Notes: generated by a model from the letters alone, not told the origin. DNA of 64,000 nucleotides from Siphonodentalium dalli (GCA_032622095.1 CP136061.1:190780369-190844368); one strand, 5' to 3'; counted from the stretch's first letter, positions 1 through 10,941 are shown. A program made the numbers and translations.

Positions 1-1199
1 CACACCGACACGGAAGTGACGACTAGAAAGGTTTAATATACATTCCGGAATATTTTATTGATTATTCCGCAATTTCCGGTAGCTGGGTGGGCGAACAATT
101 ATTATTTATTCTTAATGAAATACTTACATATACGTTGGTATGTGATGTTGTCCGGCGGGGGGATGGATTGAAGGGCCGGGAGTCTCAAGAAATAACTAGT
201 CGTTGATAACAAAAACAATTATCTTCCTGATAATAATACTGAATACGAGTCATGCGATGTGACAATGTTGTAAGATCACACGTGTGCTGACCCTTTGATG
301 TTTCGTTTTGACGTCGGCAGGCTGTTAAATGTAGCCTTCAAAGAGCCAACACACCGCGTTTGATGTTGTTCCGTCAATCTCGGCTTCATTTTAATTGACG
401 GAGACAGATTAACCCTCTTATAGCCAGTTATAGCTGACCATCACAGTGATCATACACTATAATAGTGATGTTACGGTTAACCGACCACGGCAAATCCGTG
501 TCCGGTCACGGCCATAGTTGGTGGTTAACCGCATAACCGTCCCAGCTCTAGTTATAAACTTTCCTCGGGGCTTGTTATCAGGGGAATGGTATGAATCAAA
601 TTGGCCATATTTAGGTTAGACATTTTGACTGAGAGATAGTGTTTTATCGGGGATAAAAAAAACAGGCTAAATATATTTCAGAAATGTAATTCTGCTTGAA
701 TTGTACAACTCTGCTGCCTTTACCTGTATTATTACTAGTCTGTATCATTTATAGCATCATTTGAGCAACAGAACTATGTATATGAAATACAACTGGAAAT
801 GGCCAAAGAAAATGAATATATTTAGTATATCAACAATGGTGCGATATAACACCTCATTTCTCAGTTATGCTCAAACATGATATCGCATTGCGTAATTCAA
901 TATTCCCACTAATTACGGCACGTTTATATTTATAATCCTTAGTGCATTTTTTTATAAAGGCTATCACACTAAAAGCATTTTGGCGTGTTTGTTTGTTATT
1001 CTGCGCAAAATCCAAGCAATTAAAGACTACATACATGTACATGTATTATAAACCAAAAGGATTTACTGTATAATTTTGAACAATTAATTTACGGCCAGTT
1101 AATGGTCGCATAACATTTTAATGTGACAATCTCGTCCAAATTCACATGACTTCTATAGGCCTACATGTATGTGCAAATATGACGAGCAAACAACCTTTC
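1..1199. other. Non-coding stretch, nothing recognised
   Basis: No convincing coding region or named repeat was recognised in this stretch. Around 465-545 there is an imperfect inverted repeat of the type ACGGTTAACCG...GGTTAACCG, which may be the remnant of a small palindromic element. The remainder is AT-rich with short ORFs full of low-complexity residues. Confidence 0.5.
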
Positions 1200-1580
1200 G
1201 TGAATTAAAGACATATTATGGACTTGTTTGGGTGTGTGAAACTGATAAATTAGTACTCAGACGCTATGTCAACTGGGGGAATGTAGCATTCTACTAACAT
1301 CACCCAAAATCTCAAAGAAATTGACCATACAACCCTATAGAAAACACCGCCTGAACTACGCTCAAATGTAAATATTTACATCTCGATTCGGGACGCAACC
1401 ATCGGCGATAAACTAATGCAAATGATTTCGCCATCTATACTCATTGCATTTAATAAATATATAAGACTGATGGTGTATGTTGTAAATTTGGGTTAGTATT
1501 AATAAAAGTAACTACTTTCAGTAAGATTATTCTCCATTTCTATTTGATCACCCAACCGGAGTGTTTCACATCACTTTAAA
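1200..1580 (-). repeat. Dispersed repeat, copy 1 (inverted relative to 11.3 kb)
   Basis: The reverse complement of this block aligns along its whole length, with many substitutions and small indels, to 11305-11667. Shared landmarks are GTGAAACACTCCGG, GGGTGATCAAATAGAAA, GTAAATATTTACA and TAATATGTCTTTAA. It is about 370 bp, non-coding and diverged, and looks like an old non-autonomous element or LINE/SINE tail. The class is unknown. Confidence 0.75.
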
Positions 1581-2346
1581 CTATAGTTTATTCACAACAG
1601 ATAATCATTTATTGTGCACAACAAACATTCAATCTGCTGTTTTATTTATTTTCATATATAAAAACATACTAACGTATGCAATACAGTTTAGCATTAAACA
1701 ACCAAGTGAGGCCGTGATGTCACAAACTATAAAGGGAGAAAATATATTCTTCCAAAATGGGGGTATCAAGTTACTGGCGTAATTGCTTGTGCCGGTTAGT
1801 TTGAGATGCCATATCTCCGATCTTGTGTGATTTGCAGTTTGCTTAATACAGATGCCTTTTCATTACACGAGAGTTTCCTACCCGTTGAAATTAGTGCATT
1901 GCAATTTGCAACGAGACGAGAATAGGGCCAGACTTTTTTAATTAAATGGTTTACGGATTTTTTGGACCTTGTTTGGGTAGGGTCGGGAGGGAAAAAAATA
2001 CAAATAAAATTGAGTCAATTTTTTTTTTTGGACGTTCGTTAATAAGGTGACACTGGTAGAACAGTTTTCTTGAATGTATAGATCTGCTAAATATTACTGC
2101 ATTAATATCAGCATATCCATATATTAATAGTATTATTAAAGGTTCATAATTATAGATGGTTCCAGTATGTACTTTTATTAAATAGGTAAAGATATGGAAA
2201 ATCCATTCAATATTATACATGAATGGGTTTCGATATCATACTTTTATATATACTGATATTATAATTTATAAACTTGATACCTGATGACGAGTAGACACTT
2301 GGTGCCCATTTAATTAAGTTATTTGTGGTGCAGATGTTCATATAAT
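1581..2346. other. AT-rich non-coding stretch
   Basis: Nothing recognised. It is AT-rich with homopolymer runs near 2020-2030. The small minus-strand ORF here has no domain-like features. Confidence 0.5.
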
Positions 2347-2389
2347 AAGTCCAACAAACAGCCAAATACTAAGGCTGTTTGTTGGACTT
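2347..2389. repeat. Perfect 17-bp stem hairpin
   Basis: AAGTCCAACAAACAGCC (2347-2363) is followed by a 9-nt loop and the exact reverse complement GGCTGTTTGTTGGACTT (2373-2389). It overlaps the end of the minus-strand ORF that begins at 2935. It could be a small palindromic insertion or an RNA hairpin. No run of Ts supports a terminator role. Confidence 0.8.
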
Positions 2390-2935
2390 TTTATCTACAT
2401 CCAAACAAATGACTTTGAATAATTGGATATTTAAAAGGCATATTTTCTGGAGTCGGTCAGTCATTAATATGTGCAGATCTACCCGACCACAGTTGCTGGA
2501 GTTTCTGACCGAAAATGAGCTTTTCTGACAAAATGCAGTGATATAACAATAATAATGACAAGTAGTGTAAACATTTTTATTGATCGACATCAAGACATCG
2601 GTGATCGTTCTGGTAACCGGGCTTGGATCGTTTATCGCTTCCGTGACTGTTTGTACTGGTTCTTTTTCACGCAACACAACGTACTTGAGCTCGAAAGTTT
2701 GAAGTTGTTGCGTCGGAAAGTCCACGGCCAATAACATTCCAGAAGAATCTTTGACATTTGACTTGTCAGGATCATGAGTAAATCCCAGTATACTATATTC
2801 CTTCACCGTTCGTTCTATAAAGTTACGTTTAATAGTCTCCCCGATTGTCTCCGAACTTGCCTGCACAGTTTTTTTGATTAACGATCCGTCTCCGCATTTA
2901 AGCAGAATTGCGAACCACATAGTAGCAGACGCCAT
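2369..2935 (-). CDS. Putative first exon of an unrecognised gene (paralogue of the 6.6-kb exon)
   Basis: The ORF begins with an ATG in a good context (AAAATGGCG) and opens MASATMWFAILLKCGDG. About the first 85 residues look like a compact domain (an ILLKCGDGSLI strand, a helix around ETIGETIKRNF, then LKYVVLREKEP). The same layout occurs in the ORF at 6259-6640: ILLKCGD matches IVLKNGD, and YVVLREKEP matches FLVTESEP. Similarity stops soon after the EP motif, and the C-terminal 70-80 residues look like intron read-through, so the true exon probably ends near 2640-2690. No family was recognised. The paralogue makes real coding origin likely, but whether the gene is expressed is unknown. Further exons would lie below 2369 on this strand, and none was identified. 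Confidence 0.45.
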   Translation of the reverse strand: MASATMWFAILLKCGDGSLIKKTVQASSETIGETIKRNFIERTVKEYSILGFTHDPDKSNVKDSSGMLLAVDFPTQQLQTFELKYVVLREKEPVQTVTEAINDPSPVTRTITDVLMSINKNVYTTCHYYCYITAFCQKSSFSVRNSSNCGRVDLHILMTDRLQKICLLNIQLFKVICLDVDKKSNKQP

Positions 2936-3365
2936 TTTACACCGTGCATATTTGTAAACACGTGCTTTGTTCCCGATTGAAGCACCACCACACGGATAGT
3001 TTAAATACGTCGACCGGGAAATCCATAAAATCTATAGTCTGTATCAGATATATAGAGTAGATAATTCGAGTTGGCAATGCTTCCGGTCGTTGAACGAAAT
3101 TACAGTCGCCGGGGAGAATAATAAAAAAAAAATTAACTGAATTTTTCCCCCTGTCGGGGCTGCATAAACAGGGTCGGCGATTCCGTAAACCATTTAATAA
3201 AAAAAGGGTGGCCTAACTGTAACCATCACAATGTGGTCAATGAACCGGTATAACACCATATCCATATTTGTATGGTGTTATTGAGACAGACCGAAGGACT
3301 GGGAAGGATGATCCACAGAAGTAAAAAAGTTAATTATTCCACTTTCCTCGAGCCATTGGGCAGAA
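2936..3365. other. Upstream flank of the 2.9-kb exon, with a 10-bp stem hairpin
   Basis: Moderately GC-richer DNA upstream of the ATG at 2935. A perfect hairpin TAACACCATA / TATGGTGTTA lies at 3251-3280 with a 10-nt loop. No TATA-like element was recognised. Confidence 0.4.
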
Positions 3366-3617
3366 TTAAGCTTTCTCCTGTGTGACTGTTTTCGAGCACT
3401 TTAAATTCGCTGATGCTTCTAAAGCAAAAAGCACTGCTCTATTGTGGCTGCAAGATTCACCAAGGCCAGCCATACAGTTGCGTGTTCCCTCTTTCTCAGC
3501 AATAACCCATGGGAGGAGAGGAGCTTTATTCATTTGTGAGAATGCTTCATCTGAAATGAGAGACATGAATTTTTTTATTTTTACTCCAGTAAATAAAACC
3601 GATAAGTTAGTATCCAC
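3366..3617 (-). pseudogene. SWIM zinc-finger fragment (YqaJ-recombinase-associated type)
   Basis: The translation contains ALLPWVIAEKEGTRNCMAGL followed by GESCSHNRAVLFALEAS. This is the pattern of the SWIM zinc finger (CxC...CxH) that, in many marine-invertebrate proteins, precedes a YqaJ-like exonuclease domain. The second half of the motif (CMAGLGESCSH) is clear, but the first cysteine of the CxC pair is not visible and the spacing before it looks shortened. No YqaJ domain follows within the open frame. I therefore treat it as a decayed fragment. A Gln/Ser-rich ORF at 3705-3977 on the same strand could be upstream sequence of the same remnant but has no recognisable domain. Confidence 0.55.
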
Positions 3618-3704
3618 TGGAAGAGGGTGTCACCCCCCCTCCCCGCATTTTAGTATGCAGGTTTGAGGCCATTTCCAGGTGGTACGCATGATTCACACCG
3701 TCTG

Positions 3705-3977
3705 TTAACTAGTACTCGGGATTAGGCTGCATGTGTTCTGTGGTCGAATTTGGTGGCTGCATAAAGTTCCCGGCAGAGAACTGCTTGAATGTCTAACTTG
3801 AGAAAGTTTATCGACAAGCTGCTGATTGGCGGCTAGCAGGCTTGAGGTTTGCTGCTCCTGGGAAATCACTTCAGATGATTGAGAATGTTCGCAATTACTA
3901 GTAACTCCTTGTTTGTCCGTGACATTAGAATTAAAAATAGGGATTTGTTGCATGAAGCTGCTCTGTAAGGATGGCAC
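3705..3977 (-). other. Gln/Ser-rich ORF, unrecognised
   Basis: A 90-codon open frame rich in Gln and Ser, with a possible short helical segment (LLAANQQLVDKLSQV). No domain was recognised. It sits about 90 bp upstream, in the minus direction, of the SWIM fragment. It may be part of that remnant or a chance ORF. Confidence 0.2.
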
Positions 3978-4454
3978 TGAAGCGTTTCATGGCTGTGTAT
4001 TATCAGCTGTCAATGAAGCTGAAAATACATTGTTTGGCGGGTGGCACAGTTTAAGGTTCTCGCCATGGTGGGCTGACGCTCCGAAAGCATAGTTTATCAG
4101 TCGCCGCATTTTGACCTCTGGCATTGCGTACCACGAAGGAATACCGCACCCAATGTTTATCGATGACGTATTTTGACACAGGCACATTGTTTATATCGGA
4201 CCACGTGGAATATTTATTGTTTACCAAATTCACTACACACCACCCAGTTTTATTTTGAAAAGAATGAAGATATCCTGCCAAACCAAACTGTTAAACCAAA
4301 ATGAGTCAAAACCCTGACCTCGCAAAAATAGGGTTATCAAGTTTTCCAATCATAGCTTGAACCAGGATTTTGGTTCTACAGTGCTGCAATCAGGCTACCG
4401 CTCTGTGACTACTATATTTGAAACATAATTTACTTCCAATTTAAGAGATGCTGG
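3978..4454. other. Non-coding stretch
   Basis: Only short overlapping minus-strand ORFs without domain features are present. No repeat was recognised. Confidence 0.4.
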
Positions 4455-4645
4455 CTTCGGTTTTTCAAGCCTTTCACTCCTAAATACCACTTCATATACA
4501 GCTTGGTTTGGTGTTTCAAACCTTTGATAATTATGTACAATTTGGCTTGATATTTCAAACCTTACATGTACCAGACCCTGCCAGTATACAAACTATTGGA
4601 ATCAACGTATACCGCAGGCTGTTGACTTGGTTTTTCAAGTCATGC
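4455..4645. repeat. Short degenerate tandem repeat
   Basis: Four spaced occurrences of a motif resembling TTGGTTTTTCAAGCC or TTGGTGTTTCAAACC, about 40-60 bp apart. They lie just downstream (minus direction) of the TatD remnant. The function is unknown and the array is too degenerate to define a monomer. Confidence 0.5.
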
Positions 4646-5788
4646 TATAGAAGTACTTGGCATTCGTAGTAGTGTGCGCAAGTACCTCTCGGAGGGAACA
4701 CCCTTTAATGGTGGCGATGAATTCAGCAATATCTCCTATTAAAGATGGAGATGTATAAGGCTGTCCCATTTCTTTGCCAAAATAGGGTGCATCCGTTTCC
4801 AATAGAAGGCGGTTCATAGGAATTGATTTTATGCCTTTCTGTAAAGGGTTAAATTTAAAACATGACCCAGATATGCCGAAGTATGCATTGTTGAATTTAC
4901 GGGACCATGCCTCGACCATATCTCAGCTTCCCATGAAAGAATGGAGATGGAAGTGTTGGTCGGAATAACACTCCTTTTCACACAGGTGTAGCGTGGTGAA
5001 GGTTACATCCCTATTCATCTTATCAGTTTTTTCTCCTCTTATATGCAAGATGATCGGTTTCTCGATCTTTTTAGCATCTCTGAGGAGAGTTTGAAAGGCC
5101 ATGTCTTGTTCATATCGATCCTCGGAAGTCAGATCCATTGATCGATCTAATCCAATTTCACCAACAGCAGTTGTTGCCGGGTGGTGAATCATTTGATTCC
5201 ACTTAGTTCTGAGTGCCGGATTTGCTAGCAGTTTGAACTCTTTAGGGTGGAATCCTATGGCAGTTTTCCACATGGGCCCATTGGTGACCACATTTGGATA
5301 TTGTAAGGGGTCGCACATTACATTGACTCCGCCAATCACCTGCACAACGTTGTTCGGGGAAATGAACTTTGCTGCACTTAAAATTGCCTCGACCTGAGTG
5401 TTACATTAACCGGTTGAGGTGGAAGTGAGTATCTACCCCTACCGGAATCAAAGGGGGGATCAGAGGTGACGTGATTGTTGTCGGTTTCTGACCTCTTACA
5501 GCTGGCAAAATTGGCCTTATGAAACTTGGCGGGTGGATGGAACCCTGATTGATTGGTAAAGGTAATGGCACTTTAGTCATCTTTGGTTGCGGTATCATCG
5601 ACATTAGCTGTTGAACTGCATTGTCCCTGTCGGATGATGACGGTCCGTCCGCCTATAAATCCTGGGGGTGGTGGCAATGGACCTGATGTCCGAGCTGCCA
5701 CCCTTTGTGGTTTTGGTGGTGGTGGTGGTGGTGGTAATGGACATTTTGACCAAGCTGCCGCCTTTTGTGGTGGTTTTATTGAGGCCAC
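4635..5788 (-). pseudogene. Proline-rich TatD-family nuclease remnant (TATDN-like)
   Basis: TatD proteins are metal-dependent 3'-5' exonucleases. In minus-strand order one sees a proline-rich N-terminus (PLPPPPPPPKPQ near 5720), the HxH metal motif in GVDTHFHLNRL (about 5415-5435), VIGGVNVMCDP, the metal-ligand glutamate in VGEIGLD, the histidine in PIILHIR, the histidine in HLHSF, and the C-terminal LLETDAPYF (ETD) near 4800. So all the catalytic landmarks are present. Three breaks are visible: a frame change within the proline-rich part (about 5580-5600), a frameshift just after the HxH motif (about 5395-5415), and an in-frame TGA at 4920-4922 between HSF and the VEAW segment. No introns are evident. 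This looks like a decayed, apparently intronless copy. Sequencing error is possible but unlikely to explain three lesions. Confidence 0.8.
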
Positions 5789-6229
5789 ACTTATAAGATT
5801 TTGTTTCCCCTCTCCCTACCCTAAATTTTTTACTTGGGTAGGTAGGTAGGTAAAATATTATTTATTGTTTTTGCCAAAACTACAGTAGTTATATCGGAAA
5901 GTATTTAGGCCTTTGGAATATGGTTTGATTGTTAAAAGATCATGTCAGAACTGGTACTTCATGTTTTATTAAGTTTAAATGAATTAAATTAACAATTTAA
6001 GGTTTCACACACGAAGGTCAACAGTGTGAAATATTTGATATGAGACAAGTCATGGATGGAAAATTCATTTCTTAATTATTGGTTCTATAGGCACCTGTGA
6101 TGCATCAAATTCAAGGACTATCTACATTTAGTTCACTGGTGAGCATTGCGACATTTGGAGTCTTCAATTACTCTAAAGAACCTTTCCTGGAAGTCTGTTG
6201 GGTAGTCATACCACTTAAAATGTATCCAA
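5789..6229. other. Non-coding stretch
   Basis: Contains a GGTA microsatellite near 5837-5850 and otherwise AT-rich DNA. No gene or named repeat was recognised. Confidence 0.4.
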
Positions 6230-6258
6230 ATGGAGACCGACAGTCGAGCACGACTAAT

Positions 6259-6640
6259 TTATTTAGTTGAAATTATAGCACTCTGCAGTCCTGGTTCACT
6301 TTCAGTGACAAGAAATTTCACAAATTTCAATTTTGGGTCGAAGTCCATTATCACCCGAATAGCTTCGCCCGAATCGCACGAAAATACATTGACAGAGTCC
6401 GTTCCGGTTTGCGAATCGCTGACAGCTACCACGCTGTTTTTCAACTTCACCTCCGTGACCTCGTCATTGCCGGTTAGCAAACTTTCCAACACATCGGACC
6501 ACGTGCCATATTCGCCGATCCTATTCTTAATTAATGTCGTATTTTTGTCGCCATTTTTCAAAACGATGTTAACACAGAGTCTTGCAGATATTTTCTGCTT
6601 TTTAGCAGACTAATCCATCGCGAAATGTCAACAAACATCA
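6259..6640 (-). pseudogene. Paralogue of the 2.9-kb N-terminal exon, probably broken at its start
   Basis: The frame reads ARLCVNIVLKNGDKN, then a central region, then GEAIRVIMDFDP and KFVKFLVTESEP. It aligns with the ORF that starts at 2935 over roughly 85 residues. The only upstream ATG in frame (GCGATGGATTAG) is followed after one codon by a TAG stop, so translation from the homologous start would abort. Initiation elsewhere or a non-coding remnant are the alternatives. The homologous block ends near 6275, where the following sequence could hold a weak splice donor. The two paralogous exons on one strand suggest an old local duplication. No family was recognised. Confidence 0.45.
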
Positions 6641-6828
6641 CCCGGAAGTTTAACGTCGGTAAAGCGGAAAAGCAAAAACGCAGAATTAAAAAACACCGGA
6701 AATGGACCGGAGCAATGCCGATTTCCGGAACATGAATATAAATAATTTTTTACAAACGAGACGCAAATAATAATCTCAGTCGGCGGGTTTAAAATGGGGC
6801 GGTCGGGCGAGGGGAAACAAGCATATTA

Positions 6829-8370
6829 TTAATTATGGCCTGAGGAAGGTTGAGCTGCTTTACCCATTGTGGATGTTGTCGGCTCTTTAACGTTCCTTGG
6901 GAATAATAATAAGGCCACTGCGGTTTGAAGGTCAATAGCTCTTTCAGGGATGGTGTCTGGCGTTTCTGATGTTATCAGTTGCCTAACTGTATCCCTGACT
7001 TTAGCGTTAGTCTTAATCTCTTTGACCTTACTCAATATGAGGTGACGGCCTAATCCATTACATGGAGCTTTACAAATTTTTTTGAGACATTGCTCGGAGG
7101 TATCCCTATTGCACATGCCATTGTTTGGGTTTGTGATAAGATTTATAATTGTGGCATGGCACCTCCAGAAAATTAGACAGGCTGGGTGGTTCATAGGGTT
7201 TATTTTAAAGGAACTTGGGATCTTCCAGCCTTGCAATTTACAGATCCTAGTCATAGTGTTTATATAGATAGGGTTGAAGGATGTTGATCTGGGGAGTGCA
7301 GTCTGATTATTTGCTCCATTGACTGCAGCCAACAATGTATTTAATTTTTTCAGTAAGGGCAAGTTAGGGTCTGGACGACTGATGACCATTGCCATTTCTG
7401 ACAGATCCTCCAGCGTCTTTTGTAACCACTTGGGGTGTGGTACCTCATCCAAAACCCACCAGTAGGTTGGTAGGTGGTTTGTCATCACATGGGCTTTTAC
7501 CCCACCTTTACGTAACCATCTTTAACAATCATTGTAGGGGCATGGCGCACCTATCAGTTTGGGCGGCGTCGGCTTAGAATATATATTGCCTTGTGCCGGC
7601 CTTTTCAATGTTTTTGGTATCGCGTCCTGAGTTGTTGTGGTTGTTCGCGACTCCTTACTGAACACAGGAGGTACTACCCTTTTTATTTGAGGAGATTTGA
7701 CATAATGGAATTCATCGTCTATGATCTCCCCTTCTTCTAGTTCATGAGTATATCTTTTTAACTCATGTACTACGTTTGGGCTTGTTGGGTCACTAGAAAC
7801 AGATGCCTGGTGGCTAGAGGAGTCTTTACCTCTTTTCCTAAAGCCTTTAGCTTTTGGTCGCTGTTCTTTGGGGAGGGGTCCCATGTTTTCTTCTATCCAT
7901 TTGCGCGACAGACTCATGTGGTCATGTGCGCAAACCCGGCAGTCATACAGCCATTTGCTTTTTAGCTTGGATTGGGCCAATTGATATTGGGAGAGCAAAA
8001 TGCTTTGCATTTTTCTACTCTTCCAGCTAGTTCCCAATAGCTTAACTATTAGTTTCACTGGGTCTTCCAATAAACAGCCTTGGGTTACAGAGTATTCTAT
8101 TGCGTATTCCCTTTCAAGCTGTTCTTCATTTGGCTGACATGAGGAAGTTGACTCAGGTTCTGGGTCTTCACTTTCCTCTTTATTAATGTCAGCTATTTCT
8201 GCTGTACTTACCGGTAGAGAGGAAGTGGACTCGGTTATTAAGTCTCTATTTTCCTCTTTTGCCCTATTTGTATCACTTACTTCTACTGAGGAAGTTGACT
8301 TGGTATCCAGGTCTTTGATTTCCTCTTTGTTTATATTTAGAATATCGGTAATTTCACTAGTAATTTCCAT
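6829..8370 (-). pseudogene. Zinc-finger protein ORF with acidic STSS repeats, interrupted by one stop
   Basis: The first plausible ATG is at 8370, though the frame is open to 8412. The N-terminal part holds three degenerate acidic repeats ending in STSS (TKSTSS, TESTSS, PESTSS). Then come a basic/helical segment, RVCAHDH, a basic RPKAKGFRKRGKD patch and an ELEEGEI stretch. At the join, CPYNDC is followed by a TAA (7522-7524), and the same frame continues RWLRKGGVKAHVMTNH. Read across, this forms a C-x4-C-x11-H-x4-H finger, so the stop cuts a zinc finger in half. The C-terminal part (to 6829) contains cysteine-rich segments (CNRDTSEQCLKKICKAPC) and has no further break. The family was not recognised. 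One nonsense mutation in otherwise long open sequence suggests recent inactivation or a polymorphism. Confidence 0.5.
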
Positions 8371-8412
8371 TGATTCAGACAGTTTTAAAGCAGAGCCTGA
8401 CAACCTATACAA

Positions 8413-8877
8413 ATTTGAATTTGGTGTATGACAAATGTCCGTGTCAAACCACTTATTTTAAGCCTTGTTGCTCAGTATCCATCGATTCAGGTTCTGAATC
8501 TCTAAGAGAAAATCCGGAAAATTTATAAACAGAAATCAACTCTTTTTTGTTGTGTGTAAATTCTATGTTCCAATTGTACGTTAGTCAAGGTTTGTTGATT
8601 TTGTGATGGAATAAACACATACAATTAGTCTTCCATACTTTAAATGGACTTTAGACCACACTTTAACCAGTCACTTTTTATAAGGAATACCATTGTCTAT
8701 TACAAGAGGCATTATACCGGTAACTCCTAATATAAAGTTTTGGCAGGACTGTTTTTCAAAATAAAAAAATATCTATGACTGATTATGAGTATATAAGTAG
8801 AGAAATAAATTTGGTCAAAATTAGTTTCTTTTAGTTATCGTCGCAGAAAGACATCCAAACAGAATCTAGAAGGAATC
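8413..8877. other. Non-coding stretch
   Basis: AT-rich, with no recognised gene or repeat. It would hold the promoter of the minus-strand zinc-finger ORF, but no clear elements are visible. Confidence 0.35.
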
Positions 8878-9332
8878 AAGCCTGCAAATAGCGTGCCTGT
8901 CATTTGCAGAATGAGGTCCCCAGGGGGTGAATTTAGTGATGCTAATCCGCACAGCGGGCTAGCATCACCAAATTCACCCTCTGGGGATCTCATTCTTCTA
9001 AGGCCCTCAACTGCTACATATGGCAGACCTAGGATCAGATTGAAGTTCCGCAGTTGAAATTGGTGATGTTCACCCATTGGGCACCTCAATTGTGAATTTT
9101 ATCTTCTGCAAATTAGGGGATATACATGTAGAAACTTCATAGAAGGGAAATGTAACAAAAAACAATGTTATTTTGATACTATAGATACTTCCCAGAAGAT
9201 GGGGCCTAAGCAGAATGAGGTATCCAGAGGGTGAATTTGGTGATGCTAGCCCACTATGCGGGATAGCATCACTAAATTCACCCTCTGTGGACCTCATTCT
9301 GCAAATGACAGACACGCTATTTGCAGGCTTGG
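8878..9332. mobile_element. Nested inverted-repeat element (fold-back/MITE-like)
   Basis: The outer arms (8878-8921 and 9289-9332) are near-perfect inverted repeats beginning AAGCCTGCAAATAGCGTG. Each half also contains its own hairpin: a GGGTGAATTTAGTGATGCTA-type arm and its inverse, around 8925-8990 and again around 9225-9285. The structure is therefore a palindrome of palindromes. The spacer carries no coding capacity. A clean target duplication is not visible, although GGAAT occurs on both flanks. Confidence 0.75.
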
Positions 9333-9888
9333 AAGGAATAACTCCTGAAATAATATTTGGACAGGACTGATTTCCGCTAACATATAATATGAAAATACTA
9401 ATGAGTAGAAGCCATGCATAGACAAAATTTGTCAAAATCTAATTTTGTTTGAGAGTTGTTTGTGTGTGTATATGTCACAAAGTAGTCACCTGGGAAATAA
9501 TTCAGGAGGCACACAGGTACCTCCTGAAATAAAATTCAGACCAGATGTATTTTCGACCTCATTTAAGATATTCTTGAGTAGATATAATAAACAAAATTTG
9601 ATGAGAAACAGATTGGTTGCTGTAGTATCAAACATGGAACTGTCTAACACAACCTATCTGCCCCACCTATGTTTGTCTTTTCTGTTTACATGCACATGAA
9701 TTTGTATCTACCGATATAAATGAATTTGCTCCATATGCTTTATTCTCTGATCCAAGATAATATTATCTCTATTATCTCTTTAGGTAACAAGTCCCACCCC
9801 TATATGCACCACTTTGAGCATATTTCCAATCAGGGAATTTGGGTCTGGTTTTAGACTGAACTGATAATCTTGTTTATTATCACATGTT
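9333..9888. other. Non-coding stretch
   Basis: Nothing recognised. The short plus-strand ORF at 9445-9699 has no domain features. I looked here for upstream MANF exons and found none. Confidence 0.35.
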
Positions 9889-10487
9889 TACAGTACCCCC
9901 AAGACGAAGCAGCCTCATTCCGCTCACAGCTGCGGCCCTTTTTTTTTAAGCGACAAATCGCAGCGATTTGCCTACATTCATGTTTCCGCCGTGATTTGAA
10001 GCGACTGGGATTAGCAGGCATTCAAAGTTTGGCGATGATCCTCTGGAAATCTTCGCCGCAAAATGCCACAACCCTATATGAACAACACACAGATTGTTTC
10101 ATTATCTGTCTGTTTATCTGACTTCTCCCAGACCACTGGACAATTTTAACCGAATTTGGTGTGGTGAATCGGTGCCCCTACGGATGTTATAAGTGCGTTA
10201 GTTTTTCAAAATATTTATTAAAAAAAAAAAACCTTTGAGCAAGGAGTTTAATCTAAAAAAAAACATTCAAAAATAAAATAAAATATAAAAATCACAGTCT
10301 ATTTTACTTTTCGTCGCGGTATCCAGAGTCAATTTGTGTTAGTAGGCTAGTAGCATTTGCGGCGATGAAAGTAGCAATGGTCATTGGATACTAATCTTAA
10401 ATATTTTCCACTAAAAATAACAGTGTTTAGATGTCGCCGATCGCCTCGATGAGCGGAACGAGGCTGCTTTGCCTTGGGGGTGCTGTA
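9889..10487. mobile_element. TA-flanked non-autonomous DNA transposon (MITE)
   Basis: Terminal inverted repeats CAGTACCCCCAAGACGAAGC (from 9891) and, on the other strand, CAGCACCCCCAAGGCAAAGC (ending at 10485) continue for about 36 bp (…CTCATTCCGCTCA versus CTCGTTCCGCTCA). Both ends are flanked by TA (9889-9890 and 10486-10487), as expected for Tc1/mariner-type insertion. There is no transposase ORF in the 595-bp interior. It lies in the intron or upstream DNA of the MANF terminal exon. Confidence 0.8.
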
Positions 10488-10941
10488 TGTGCCATTATGT
10501 GCATCTTTGTAGTAATTTTACTTTACTATTTTCTCACTGTTGGATAATTGTCCTGACTATATTAAGTCAAGTTCATTTCCCCTAATATGGTATGGTACTT
10601 GACACTGAGTTTTGCATGCTTCTATTTGACAAAGTTGTCCATGCATACCAGCTGCCAATGTTTCAACGGAACTACTTGTAATTTTTCATTAACTTACATA
10701 TCACAGTCTGAGCAGAAAGCTAAAATTTCCATAATCTGTTTCATCATTGGATTTTTTTCGGTTTGATTTGAAACCAGGATTTCAGTTGGATTTGGGATTC
10801 GACTCCAACTAGAATATGAGACTTGATGGCCCCAAAGATGATGTGAAAGTCCAATCAATGTAGAAGGATATCTAGATGAAATTTCTTCAAGTATGATCTG
10901 ATTCAACATGAATGCATACTTTATTTGTTTATATTTTTCAG
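10488..10941 (+). other. Probable MANF intron sequence
   Basis: No exon was recognised. The stretch ends with a pyrimidine-rich acceptor (TTATATTTTTCAG) directly before the MANF terminal exon. Confidence 0.6.

Noticed and set aside
3382-3666. Plus-strand 94-codon ORF
   Set aside because: Shadow of the SWIM fragment, which has the recognisable motif on the minus strand.
5583-5849. Plus-strand glycine-rich ORF
   Set aside because: Antisense shadow of the proline-rich part of the TatD remnant on the minus strand.
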